Below are positions 1 to 7,148 of a stretch of 7,625 nucleotides of DNA, piece after piece (positions within the stretch are counted from its first letter, which is position 1; each line of letters starts with the position of its first letter). Origin of the DNA: Bacteroidales bacterium (GTDB lineage: Bacteria > Bacteroidota > Bacteroidia > Bacteroidales > VadinHA17). Position numbers and translations under genes: made by a program. The DNA lies in NCBI GenBank assembly GCA_025455505.1, contig JALOMK010000103.1, forward strand, positions 1 to 7,625, given 5' to 3'. Below the pieces are notes generated by a model that saw only the letters and a list, made by a program, of their open reading frames with translations, did no database searches and was not told the origin of the DNA.

Positions 1-873
1 GTTGGCATTCATCTCACCGAGTGTCTTATGGGATGAGTTGCGCACATTATGTCCATCCCAGGGATATATCCTTCTTTCATAGATTCTTTCCTCGAATGTG
101 TTTCCCGATAGTGCATAAGCGGCAAACTCCCATTCAGCCTCTGTCGGAAGCCTGTAAGCCGGAAGCAGAACCCCGTCCTCAAAATTGACTCGCCTTTCAG
201 TCTGGTCAGGATTTGAACTTGGCCTGAGCTGGTTGACAACTCCTTCGTAAAGACCTGCAAGATAGGCTTCGGTATTGAAGTTGTTGTCATTTGCCTGGTT
301 TGGATTCGGCAGCTGGTCTCCCTCATCAACAAGGATCTGCTCATTGACCCTGTCTGTTCTCCACAGGCAGTAGTCACTGGCCTTCAGCCAGCTCACTCCC
401 ACAACTGGATAATCGTTATAGGAAGGATGGCGGAAATAATACTGAACATAAGGGTCGTTGAAACCCATTGGACTTCTCCAGACAAGTGTGTCAGGAAGTG
501 ACCTGCGGTAAACTTCCGGATAGTCCTTGTATACTCTTCTCAGCCAGTAGAGGTATTCGCGGTAGTCAACGTTCCTCACTTCTGTTTCGTCCATGTAGAA
601 TGATGATACAGTTACAGTCCTTGGCTTGTTGTTCCAGTCGAACATTACATCCTGCTGAACCTGTCCCATCGTAAAACGACCGCCCTCGATGAGCACCAGG
701 CCCGGGCCGGTTACCTGATCAACGCCCTGCGCCACTTCAAATCCACCGTTGTCAGGATTGTTGTACTCCCAGCCGGTAGTCTGGGAAACGCCTCCGCCTC
801 CCCCTTTCCTTCCGCAGGATACCAATGCAAATACAAAAATTAAAATCACCGTGATAGCCCTGAATCTGTACAT
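1..873 (-). CDS. gldJ: GldJ-type gliding/T9SS lipoprotein, SUMF1/FGE-like fold (C-terminus cut off by window edge)
   Basis: The reading frame is open from an ATG at 873 to the window edge, giving 291 codons with no stop, so the C-terminus is missing. The N-terminus is a lipoprotein signal: a hydrophobic stretch ending in the lipobox LVSC, with the lipidated Cys at residue 20, followed by a short Gly-rich linker (residues 24-28). The rest matches the formylglycine-generating-enzyme-like (SUMF1) fold: GGRFTMG at about 64-70, SFYMDETEV shortly after, PVVGVSW at 156-162, and RLPTEAEWEF at 241-250. The segments GPGLV, DVMFDWNN and FYMDETEVRN are what I recall of GldJ rather than its paralogue GldK, and linkage to porU/porV supports that choice. 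In Flavobacterium, GldJ is an outer-membrane lipoprotein needed for gliding and for stability of GldK, the T9SS ring lipoprotein; such proteins are not thought to act as sulfatase-modifying enzymes. It lies 81 bases downstream of the porP-like gene on the same strand. GldK/PorK is the main alternative. Confidence 0.85.
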   Translation of the reverse strand, partial: MYRFRAITVILIFVFALVSCGRKGGGGGVSQTTGWEYNNPDNGGFEVAQGVDQVTGPGLVLIEGGRFTMGQVQQDVMFDWNNKPRTVTVSSFYMDETEVRNVDYREYLYWLRRVYKDYPEVYRRSLPDTLVWRSPMGFNDPYVQYYFRHPSYNDYPVVGVSWLKASDYCLWRTDRVNEQILVDEGDQLPNPNQANDNNFNTEAYLAGLYEGVVNQLRPSSNPDQTERRVNFEDGVLLPAYRLPTEAEWEFAAYALSGNTFEERIYERRIYPWDGHNVRNSSHKTLGEMNAN

Positions 874-923
874 AACTGCTTTATTTTTATGGCTTTGATG
901 AATAGTCAAATATCTGTGTTTTT

Positions 924-941
924 GTTAAATCCGGTTTAAAC
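924..941. repeat. 18-bp near-palindrome centred on CCGG upstream of gldJ
   Basis: GTTAAATCCGGTTTAAAC equals its own reverse complement except at two symmetric pairs (14 of 18 positions match). It lies in the gap between the porP-like gene and gldJ. It could be an operator-like site, or a small hairpin with a 7-bp imperfect stem and CCGG loop. It has no U-tract that would make it a convincing terminator. An 18-bp imperfect palindrome in AT-rich DNA may be chance. Confidence 0.35.
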
Positions 942-945
942 TCAC

Positions 946-953
946 CAAATATA
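946..953 (-). promoter_or_regulatory. Possible Bacteroidota -7 element (TATATTTG) for gldJ
   Basis: On the minus strand this reads TATATTTG, an exact match to the Bacteroidota -7 consensus TAnnTTTG. It would start transcription near 939, giving a leader of roughly 65 bases before gldJ. I could not find a clear -33 TTTG partner at the expected distance, so gldJ may simply be read through from the porP-like gene. Confidence 0.3.
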
Positions 954-954
954 A

Positions 955-1923
955 CTACAATTTGGGTATAATTATTGTGCTGATATTATTTCTTTTTTCA
1001 ATTTTATTTAACCTGAACGAGAGCCCCGTCTGATGCATAAGCGAGAGAGGAAGCCGGGACCCTTCGGCTGAAATGTTGAACCTGTAGTTGTAGAACAGCG
1101 ACAGATCTGATATTGTCACTGCAAATCCGCACTGGAGATTCAGCGACTGAGCGTTGTTCCAGAGCAGCACGGAATTTACAGAAAGGTTATTGCTCTCGAA
1201 CGCAGCCCCTGCTGAAGCGCTGAAATAATCATCCTGGTAGCTTGCAAGGAATAAAGGCCTGATGAACCTTTTGTCAGAGCTGCCGGCACTGAACCGCCCT
1301 GCAATTTCAAGATTGTATTTCCGTTTGAGCCTGTCAACGGATAAGCCGGCCTCCGATATATCGGGCTGAGTAAGATGGCTGACTGAAAAAGCCCCGAAAT
1401 TACCCCTGTAATTTACAAGGAAACCTGCACCCAGGTCAAAAGCACTTTTTCCTCCTGCACCTGTATTCTCGGCAGAAGGGAACACTACACCTGCCACCGG
1501 ATCGATCTGGTCGGGAAAAACGGCATCCCCGAAATTAAATCCCCTGTGAAAAACAGAGGCCGACAAACCCGAATGAATAAACAGTTCCCTGCCGGCCTGT
1601 ATAAAATAAGAGTATGTAAAACCTGCCCGTATATCGTTGATGATACCTCCAAGGTACTCATCTGCAATATAAAAACCAGCTCCTCCGTGCAGTACCGGTA
1701 TATATGAATCGTATGAAAGGTAAACAGAATGCAGGTTATAATTGTTACCAGGATAGTGATTCATATATAAAGTCCTTGCCGTACCGTCCCCTTCACCCCC
1801 GGAATAGGCCGGGTTATGAATAAGCATACACTGGAACAACGGACCGTCAAAGGATTCCTGGGCCTTTACGGCCAGGGAAACCAGCATGAAAGCGGTAATG
1901 GTATGAATCAGCTTGCGTTTCAC
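955..1923 (-). CDS. PorP/SprF-family type IX secretion outer-membrane protein
   Basis: I place the start at a GTG at 1923 (322 aa). It gives a compact signal peptide: Lys/Arg at residues 2-4, a hydrophobic core, and a probable cleavage VKA|Q after residue 21. The longer frame from an ATG at 1992 would add 23 unconvincing residues before the signal peptide and overlap the porU start. The mature protein has PorP/SprF marks: an early NPAYSG motif, then HSVYLSYDSYIPV followed by a Gly-rich strand GGAGFYIADEYLGG, FPDQIDP in the middle, and the later DLGAGFLVNYRGNFGAFSV and SHLTQPD. The alternating pattern suggests an outer-membrane beta-barrel. PorP is a core T9SS part linked to the PorK/L/M/N machinery; SprF-like paralogues serve individual adhesins and usually sit beside them. 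No adhesin gene adjoins this one, so which type it is stays open; hence no symbol. The last 16 residues, after SFRLN, form an unusual AT-rich tail. It precedes gldJ on the same strand and diverges from porU. Confidence 0.82.
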   Translation of the reverse strand: MKRKLIHTITAFMLVSLAVKAQESFDGPLFQCMLIHNPAYSGGEGDGTARTLYMNHYPGNNYNLHSVYLSYDSYIPVLHGGAGFYIADEYLGGIINDIRAGFTYSYFIQAGRELFIHSGLSASVFHRGFNFGDAVFPDQIDPVAGVVFPSAENTGAGGKSAFDLGAGFLVNYRGNFGAFSVSHLTQPDISEAGLSVDRLKRKYNLEIAGRFSAGSSDKRFIRPLFLASYQDDYFSASAGAAFESNNLSVNSVLLWNNAQSLNLQCGFAVTISDLSLFYNYRFNISAEGSRLPLSLMHQTGLSFRLNKIEKRNNISTIIIPKL

Positions 1924-1983
1924 TATTGTAAACTGCAATATGAACGGAACGATCACGTTATTAGTATGAGTTAAGCAAGGTTT
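1924..1983. promoter_or_regulatory. Short divergent intergenic region between the porP-like gene and porU
   Basis: With the GTG start chosen for the porP-like gene, only 60 bases separate two genes transcribed away from each other, so the promoters for both T9SS blocks should lie here or just inside the coding regions. I searched both strands for TAnnTTTG with an upstream TTTG and found no convincing match, and no clear Shine-Dalgarno sequence. The regulatory role is inferred from layout alone. Confidence 0.4.
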
Positions 1984-4900
1984 ATGGCGCATCTGAGGTA
2001 TATAGCACTGTTACTTCTTTTAACGGCCATAGTTGCCAGGTCCGACGGCCAGTCTCCCGGCTCCGGCGACAGCTATGCCTCCTCATCTGTGCTGGCCTCA
2101 GGAAAGTGGTTCAGGGTGGCAGTAACTGCAGAGGGCGTATACAGGATGGAGTTTTCGGCCCTTAAGGAGATGGGTCTTACAAATCCCTCCTTTCCAAAAA
2201 TATATGCCAATAACCAGGGACAGCTGTCTTTTTACAATGACGGCTCTGCCCCTGATGATCTGTCTGAGGTTGCTGTGTACAAAAACACAGGCAGCGACGG
2301 GGTGTTCAATGAAGGAGACTACATACTCTTTTATGCTATTCCCCCGGGGCGTTGGAAATTCAACACCGCACGGAAGGAATATGATTATATCAAACACCAC
2401 TATTCAGACACATCGTTTTACTTTATAACCTCGGGTACTGAAGGAGGCAAAAGGGTCGAAGCAGCGACCGCGCCTGCAGGAACACCGGGCTACAAATCAT
2501 CTGCCACAGATGTGTTGTACATCTATGAAAAAGATATCGAGAACCTTCTCAAGTCAGGCCGCGACTGGTTCCAGGAGGTAATAAGCCAGAAAATCAACCC
2601 TGAATTCGCGGGTCTTCTGCCCGGAGAGAGCATCAGGTACAGGATGAGGGTAGCGGCAAGGGCATCAGTTTCAACAGTCTTCAGGCTCAATGAGGGCCAG
2701 ACCACTCTTAAAAGCCTGCAGGTGCAGCCTGTAAACCTGTTTTCGACAACGGGAACCTACGCACAGATTGTCGACTCAACAGGCTACTTCACCAGCGGAT
2801 CACAAGCCCCCCAGTTCGAGGTTAAATTCCATAACAACGGAGAGAACTCTGCCGAAGGCTGGCTGGATTACCTGATACTGCAGGCAAGAAAACCCGGAGC
2901 CTTCAGCGGACAGCAACTTATATTCCGCGACTCAAGGTCGGTTTCGAAGGGCCGTGTTTCGGAATTCACAATCGCTTCAACAATTTCCGATGCAGTGGTA
3001 TGGGATGTAACAGACCTCTATAATCCCATGGAGGTCCAGATTGCAAGGAAAAGTGATTCATTCTCATTTGCCAGCTCAACTGATTCGTTTAAAACTTTTA
3101 TAGTCTTCAGACCGCAGGCTGCCATGCCGCTGCAGTCAAAGCCACGTCCTGTAAAGAACCAGGATCTTCACTCCTCAACAACGGCAGAAATGGTGATAAT
3201 CACACACCCGCTTTTCATCAGGCATGCTGAAATGCTGGCCGACATTCATCTCGCTGAAAGCGGAATGACATCCCTGGTCGTAACACCGGAACAGGTTTAC
3301 AACGAATTCTCGGGAGGAACAGCTGATATTGCAGCCCTTAGGAATTTTGTCAGGATGAAATTCACGAGACAGGCGGGGAGCTCCAAACCTCTGAAGTACC
3401 TGCTTCTCTTCGGCGATGGTTCATATGAAAACAGGAAGCAGCCTCCTGCGAATCCAAACTTCATACCAACTTACCAGTCTCAGAACTCAAATATAGTTGT
3501 CTCATCATTTACATCCGATGATTTCTTCGGGCTTCTCGAAGACGGCGAGGGAGAAGCAGACGGAACTGAAGATATAGGGATAGGAAGGCTTCCGGTTACC
3601 GATACCCTTCAGGCAGGAACAATAATCTCAAAGATCAGAAAGTATATGAGCCCGTCCGGAATGGGGGACTGGAAGAACATAATCTGCCTTACAGCCGATG
3701 ATGAGGACGGGAACATACACCTGTCAGATGCGGAAGGCTTGTCTGCACTGCTTACCGACAGTGTGCCCGAATTCGGGATAAGCAAGATTTATCTCGATGC
3801 TTTCAGGCAGGAAACATCTGCAAACGGACAGTCGTACCCCGACGTGAACAAGGCTATTAATGACCGCATAAATGCCGGATGCCTGATATTTAACTACATT
3901 GGACATGGCAACGAGAGCGGGCTTGCTCATGAAAGAGTTATAAGGACAGAGGATATAAACTCATGGAAAAACGGATCGAGACTGCCACTCTTCATAACTG
4001 CCACATGTGAATTCAGCAGGTTTGATGATGCTGAATATAACCTTGTCACACAGGAATTCATACCCAGGACATCAGCCGGTGAGTCAGTGCTTCTGAGCCG
4101 CGAAGGCGGGGCAATAGCACTTATGTCAACAACACGCGTTGTTTATTCAGCCCCGAACTACACGCTCAACAGGAATATCCTTGATGCGGCTTTTGACCGC
4201 GATCAGGAAGGTAAGGCCCTCAGGCTCGGAGACATTATAAGGATTGCCAAGAACAAGTCAGGCAACGGGTCGAACAAGAGGAACTTCTCCCTTCTCGGAG
4301 ATCCCGCTTTACGCTTATCGTACCCCTGGCACGGGCGTGTAGTGACAGATTCAATAAACAACGTTCATGTATCGGACGGAATCGACAGCCTCAAGGCCCT
4401 CTCACTTGTTACTGTGTCGGGCCACATTGAGGACCTTAAAGGGGAAATAATGAATGACTTCAACGGAACAATATGGCCGCTCGTTTATGACAAGGATGCT
4501 TCGGTAAAAACACTTGCAAACGACGGAGGGCAGAAGGTAGAATTCAAGCTCCGTAACAACATCCTGTTCAGCGGAAAAACATTGGCCACCAACGGAAGGT
4601 TCAGTTTCACTTTCCTGATGCCCCGGGATATTGACTATTCATTTGGAAAGGGATCTGTCAGCTACTATGCCGGGGACGGAACCAGGGATATGAACGGGAA
4701 CTTCAGCGATATAGTAGTGGGTGGCTTCTCCGCTTCAGTTGAAGCTGACACAACAGGTCCGGAAATAAAGCTGTTCATGAATGACACGCTTTTCAGGCAG
4801 GGGGGAATAACAGACGAGAATCCGAGGCTCCTCGCAATTCTTGAAGACAAGGGAGGCATTAACACAACCGGAGCAGGGATAGGACACGACATTTCAGGTT

Positions 4901-5406
4901 ATCTGGACGGGGATGTTTCAAATTCAGTAGTTCTGAACAGTTATTACGAAAATGACCTGAATTCATACAGCAGGGGAAAAGTGGAATATGATATCACGGG
5001 CCTAAAACCGGGGCAGCATACGATCACGCTCAAGGCCTGGGACAATTTCAACAACTCCTCGACAGGCAAACTGCTCTTTGTAGTAATGGCTGAGGACGGG
5101 TTCATGCTTTCGGACCTTATCAACTACCCGAATCCCTTCACTGACGAGACAAGAATCTCAGCCGGTCATAACAGGCCGCAGGAAGAACTGGAGATATACC
5201 TGGCTGTTTATTCATACGGCGGTCAGAAAATTGCTGAAATAGTGACGACGGCAGATGCCGGAAGTTATTCAATTCCGCCACTTATCTGGGATGGCACAAC
5301 AGCCTCAGGGAGCCGGGCAGCAAGGGGCTTGTATATTTATTCATTGACTGTTAAAACTAAAAGCGGGGAAAAGGCCACTGCCTCAGGCCGGCTAGTCATT
5401 TTATGA
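1984..5406 (+). CDS. porU: PorU, type IX secretion C-terminal-signal peptidase (C25 family)
   Basis: This 1140-residue protein has the expected PorU length (about 1100-1300 aa). It begins with a signal peptide (hydrophobic residues about 6-18). The N-terminal domain opens with VLASGKWFRVAVTAEGVYRM (from about residue 36), typical of PorU. The peptidase region resembles gingipain-type C25: LLLFGDGSYE (GDG at 477-479), TSDDFFG (510-516), IGIGRLPV (531-538), the catalytic-His motif NYIGHGNE (His641) and the catalytic-Cys motif TATCEFSRFDD (Cys675), a 34-residue spacing consistent with the C25 His-Cys dyad. It ends in a T9SS-type C-terminal domain of about 94 residues: NYPNPF at 1047-1052, WDG at 1102-1104, GLYIYSL near 1115. 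PorU removes the CTD of secreted cargo at the cell surface and joins the cargo to anionic lipopolysaccharide while bound to PorV, encoded next door. In Porphyromonas gingivalis PorU is reported to keep its own CTD. The ATG at 1984 sits directly before the signal peptide. Confidence 0.95.
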   Translation: MAHLRYIALLLLLTAIVARSDGQSPGSGDSYASSSVLASGKWFRVAVTAEGVYRMEFSALKEMGLTNPSFPKIYANNQGQLSFYNDGSAPDDLSEVAVYKNTGSDGVFNEGDYILFYAIPPGRWKFNTARKEYDYIKHHYSDTSFYFITSGTEGGKRVEAATAPAGTPGYKSSATDVLYIYEKDIENLLKSGRDWFQEVISQKINPEFAGLLPGESIRYRMRVAARASVSTVFRLNEGQTTLKSLQVQPVNLFSTTGTYAQIVDSTGYFTSGSQAPQFEVKFHNNGENSAEGWLDYLILQARKPGAFSGQQLIFRDSRSVSKGRVSEFTIASTISDAVVWDVTDLYNPMEVQIARKSDSFSFASSTDSFKTFIVFRPQAAMPLQSKPRPVKNQDLHSSTTAEMVIITHPLFIRHAEMLADIHLAESGMTSLVVTPEQVYNEFSGGTADIAALRNFVRMKFTRQAGSSKPLKYLLLFGDGSYENRKQPPANPNFIPTYQSQNSNIVVSSFTSDDFFGLLEDGEGEADGTEDIGIGRLPVTDTLQAGTIISKIRKYMSPSGMGDWKNIICLTADDEDGNIHLSDAEGLSALLTDSVPEFGISKIYLDAFRQETSANGQSYPDVNKAINDRINAGCLIFNYIGHGNESGLAHERVIRTEDINSWKNGSRLPLFITATCEFSRFDDAEYNLVTQEFIPRTSAGESVLLSREGGAIALMSTTRVVYSAPNYTLNRNILDAAFDRDQEGKALRLGDIIRIAKNKSGNGSNKRNFSLLGDPALRLSYPWHGRVVTDSINNVHVSDGIDSLKALSLVTVSGHIEDLKGEIMNDFNGTIWPLVYDKDASVKTLANDGGQKVEFKLRNNILFSGKTLATNGRFSFTFLMPRDIDYSFGKGSVSYYAGDGTRDMNGNFSDIVVGGFSASVEADTTGPEIKLFMNDTLFRQGGITDENPRLLAILEDKGGINTTGAGIGHDISGYLDGDVSNSVVLNSYYENDLNSYSRGKVEYDITGLKPGQHTITLKAWDNFNNSSTGKLLFVVMAEDGFMLSDLINYPNPFTDETRISAGHNRPQEELEIYLAVYSYGGQKIAEIVTTADAGSYSIPPLIWDGTTASGSRAARGLYIYSLTVKTKSGEKATASGRLVIL

Positions 5407-5439
5407 AAGACACACAATAAAGCAGCCCGTTTCGTGTTA

Positions 5440-5447
5440 TATATTTA
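5440..5447 (+). promoter_or_regulatory. Weak promoter-like element in the porU-porV gap
   Basis: The 80-base gap contains TATATTTA, one mismatch from the Bacteroidota -7 consensus TAnnTTTG, 39 bases before the porV start. No clear -33 element accompanies it. The gap also has a purine-rich stretch (AGAAAGATAAG) about 12 bases before the ATG, and no hairpin with a T-run, so porU transcripts probably continue into porV. A secondary promoter boosting porV is possible. Confidence 0.22.
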
Positions 5448-5486
5448 CAAAATCGTAGTACCTAGAAAGATAAGAATCACCAGAAT

Positions 5487-6650
5487 ATGAATAAGAAGGC
5501 GATCGCAATAATACTGCTTCTGGCAGCTCTGTCAGGAGTAGCCATTGTCAGTGCACAGGAATCGGAAGACGAATTAAACGCCATTCAGACAGTAGTTCCC
5601 TTTCTGACTATTGCCCCCGATTCCAGGTCAGGAGGCATGGGTGATGCGGGTGTTGCAACCTCTCCTGATGTGTACAGCATGCACTGGAACATAGGAAAAT
5701 ATGTTTTCATCGACGGAAACGGAGGTGTAGGGATGTCGTACGCACCCTGGCTAAGGAATCTTGTTCCCGATATAAATATTGCCTATCTGTCAGGATATAA
5801 GAGGATCGACAGCAAGCAGGTGATTGCCTCGAGCCTTATCTATTCATCACTTGGAGACGTCCCGTTCACCGATGAATTCGGGAATCTGGAACGCACCTTC
5901 AGACCAAATGAATTTGCCATAGATCTCGGATATTCTAGGCTTTTCACTGAAAACCTGTCAGGGGGTATCGCCTTCAGATTTATTTATTCGAATCTCACCG
6001 GTGGCTCATACTCGGGAGGTGTTGCGACCAAACCAGGTATTTCATTTGCCGCTGACATTGCAGGATATTACCAGAAGGATATAGAAATGGGAAGCAAGGA
6101 CGGAAAACTGGCTTTCGGCCTGAACTTTTCAAATATAGGCTCGAAGATGAGCTATTCCGATTCACAGACATCCGATTTCATACCGATGAACATGAGGATC
6201 GGTTCCTCGTGGTCGATAAACTTCGACTCCTATAACCAGTTGTCACTCACCCTGGATCTAAATAAACTGCTCGTTCCCACACCTCCCGAATATAACAGCA
6301 GCGGTGAGATAATTGCCGGTAAGGATCCGAACGTATCAGTACCTGTTGCGATCTTCCAGTCATTTTACGATGCCCCGGGAGGATTATCAGAGGAACTGCA
6401 TGAAATTATGTATGCCACCGGTCTCGAGTATTGGTACAATGACCAGTTCGCAATACGCGGAGGATACTTTCACGAACACGAAACAAAGGGAAACAGGAAG
6501 TATTTTACAGCAGGAGCAGGCTTCAGGCTGAAAGTTTTCACGCTTGATTTCTCGTACCTGATGCCACTCGCTCAGAATCATCCTCTTGCAAGAACCCTGA
6601 GGTTTTCGATATCATTCGACTTCAATGCACTTCGTAATGCAAGCCGCTAA
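5487..6650 (+). CDS. porV: PorV (LptO), type IX secretion outer-membrane shuttle protein
   Basis: The 387-residue product starts with a classic signal peptide (Lys 3-4, hydrophobic core, VSA|Q cleavage after residue 23). The mature N-terminus carries the PorV hallmark FLTIAPDSRSGGMGDAGVAT (39-58), followed by SMHWN and later SYAPWLRNLVPDINIAYLSG. Further marks are a YSSLGDVPFTDEFGN segment, DLNKLLVPTPPEY (257-269) and a C-terminus ending in an aromatic-rich strand (RFSISFDF). The family is a 14-stranded FadL-like barrel in the outer membrane. PorV collects cargo CTDs from the SprA/Sov translocon and brings them to PorU for cleavage and surface attachment; loss of PorV blocks secretion of many T9SS cargoes. 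It follows porU by 80 bases and precedes ispF by 5. One oddity is NIGKY at 68-72, where I recall NPAKY as the usual sequence. Confidence 0.93.
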   Translation: MNKKAIAIILLLAALSGVAIVSAQESEDELNAIQTVVPFLTIAPDSRSGGMGDAGVATSPDVYSMHWNIGKYVFIDGNGGVGMSYAPWLRNLVPDINIAYLSGYKRIDSKQVIASSLIYSSLGDVPFTDEFGNLERTFRPNEFAIDLGYSRLFTENLSGGIAFRFIYSNLTGGSYSGGVATKPGISFAADIAGYYQKDIEMGSKDGKLAFGLNFSNIGSKMSYSDSQTSDFIPMNMRIGSSWSINFDSYNQLSLTLDLNKLLVPTPPEYNSSGEIIAGKDPNVSVPVAIFQSFYDAPGGLSEELHEIMYATGLEYWYNDQFAIRGGYFHEHETKGNRKYFTAGAGFRLKVFTLDFSYLMPLAQNHPLARTLRFSISFDFNALRNASR

Positions 6651-6655
6651 GTGAA

Positions 6656-7135
6656 ATGAACATCCGCATCGGGCAGGGTATTGATTTTCACAAACTTGAG
6701 AAAGGCCTTGATTTATGGCTTGGTGGTGTAAAGATCCCTTCTGCTACAGGTTGTGTAGCCCACTCCGACGGCGATGTACTTCTGCATGCGATATGCGATG
6801 CAATATTCGGGGCTGCCGGAATGAATGACATTGGTTTCCATTTTCCCGACAATGATCCGGCCTACAAAAATATCGACAGCAAGAAACTCCTAACCGAAAC
6901 ATGCAGGCTTGTTGCTGGGAAAGGATTCAGCCTGATTAATATAGACAGCACTGTATGTCTTGAAAAGCCAAGGATATCCTCCTTTACAGGTGAAATGAAG
7001 AAGGCAATATCTTCAGTGACAGGTCTTCCTGAGAATTGTGTCGGCATTAAGGCAACCACTACTGAAAAGATGGGATTCACGGGAAGAGGCGAAGGCATTG
7101 TTGCTCTTGCCGTTGTCCTCCTGTCGGCAAAATAG
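6656..7135 (+). CDS. ispF: IspF, 2-C-methyl-D-erythritol 2,4-cyclodiphosphate synthase
   Basis: IspF is a cytosolic homotrimeric enzyme of the non-mevalonate (MEP) isoprenoid pathway; it cyclises CDP-methylerythritol 2-phosphate to methylerythritol 2,4-cyclodiphosphate and releases CMP. The 159-residue length is standard. The metal ligands are present: Asp10 and His12 in GIDFHKL and His44 in DVLLHAICDA, matching E. coli Asp8, His10 and His42. The substrate loop AHSDGD (35-40), the DIGFHFPDNDP segment (58-68) and the signature KATTTEKMGFTGRGEGI (132-148) are all intact. The ATG at 6656 starts 5 bases after the porV stop with no evident Shine-Dalgarno sequence, so translation probably depends on co-transcription with porV. 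I recall ispF also following porV in Porphyromonas gingivalis, which would make the linkage old rather than local. Confidence 0.96.
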   Translation: MNIRIGQGIDFHKLEKGLDLWLGGVKIPSATGCVAHSDGDVLLHAICDAIFGAAGMNDIGFHFPDNDPAYKNIDSKKLLTETCRLVAGKGFSLINIDSTVCLEKPRISSFTGEMKKAISSVTGLPENCVGIKATTTEKMGFTGRGEGIVALAVVLLSAK

Positions 7136-7148
7136 ATATATGATCCTG

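Noticed and set aside
9..377. Minus-strand open frame of 122 residues
   Set aside because: It lies inside gldJ in a different frame. The gldJ frame carries the SUMF1 motifs and a lipobox; this one has no recognisable features and ends within the gene.
468..674. Plus-strand open frame of 68 residues
   Set aside because: It is antisense to the well-supported gldJ frame and has low-complexity, non-family-like content.
1924..1992. ATG at 1992 as the start of the porP-like gene
   Set aside because: It adds 23 residues without signal-peptide character ahead of a perfectly placed signal peptide, and overlaps the porU start codon.
2098..2400. Minus-strand open frame of 100 residues within porU
   Set aside because: It is antisense to the conserved N-terminal domain of porU and shows no motif or start signal; long shadow frames are expected opposite a gene this size.
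5407..5486. Terminator or small RNA between porU and porV
   Set aside because: No inverted repeat with a following T-run is present, and 80 bases of AT-rich DNA show no other structure I can support.
7038..7148. ATG at 7038 as the start of the CoA-binding gene
   Set aside because: It lies deep inside ispF over the conserved TTTEKMGF region, and the added residues are an out-of-frame reading of ispF; the domain begins at 7149.
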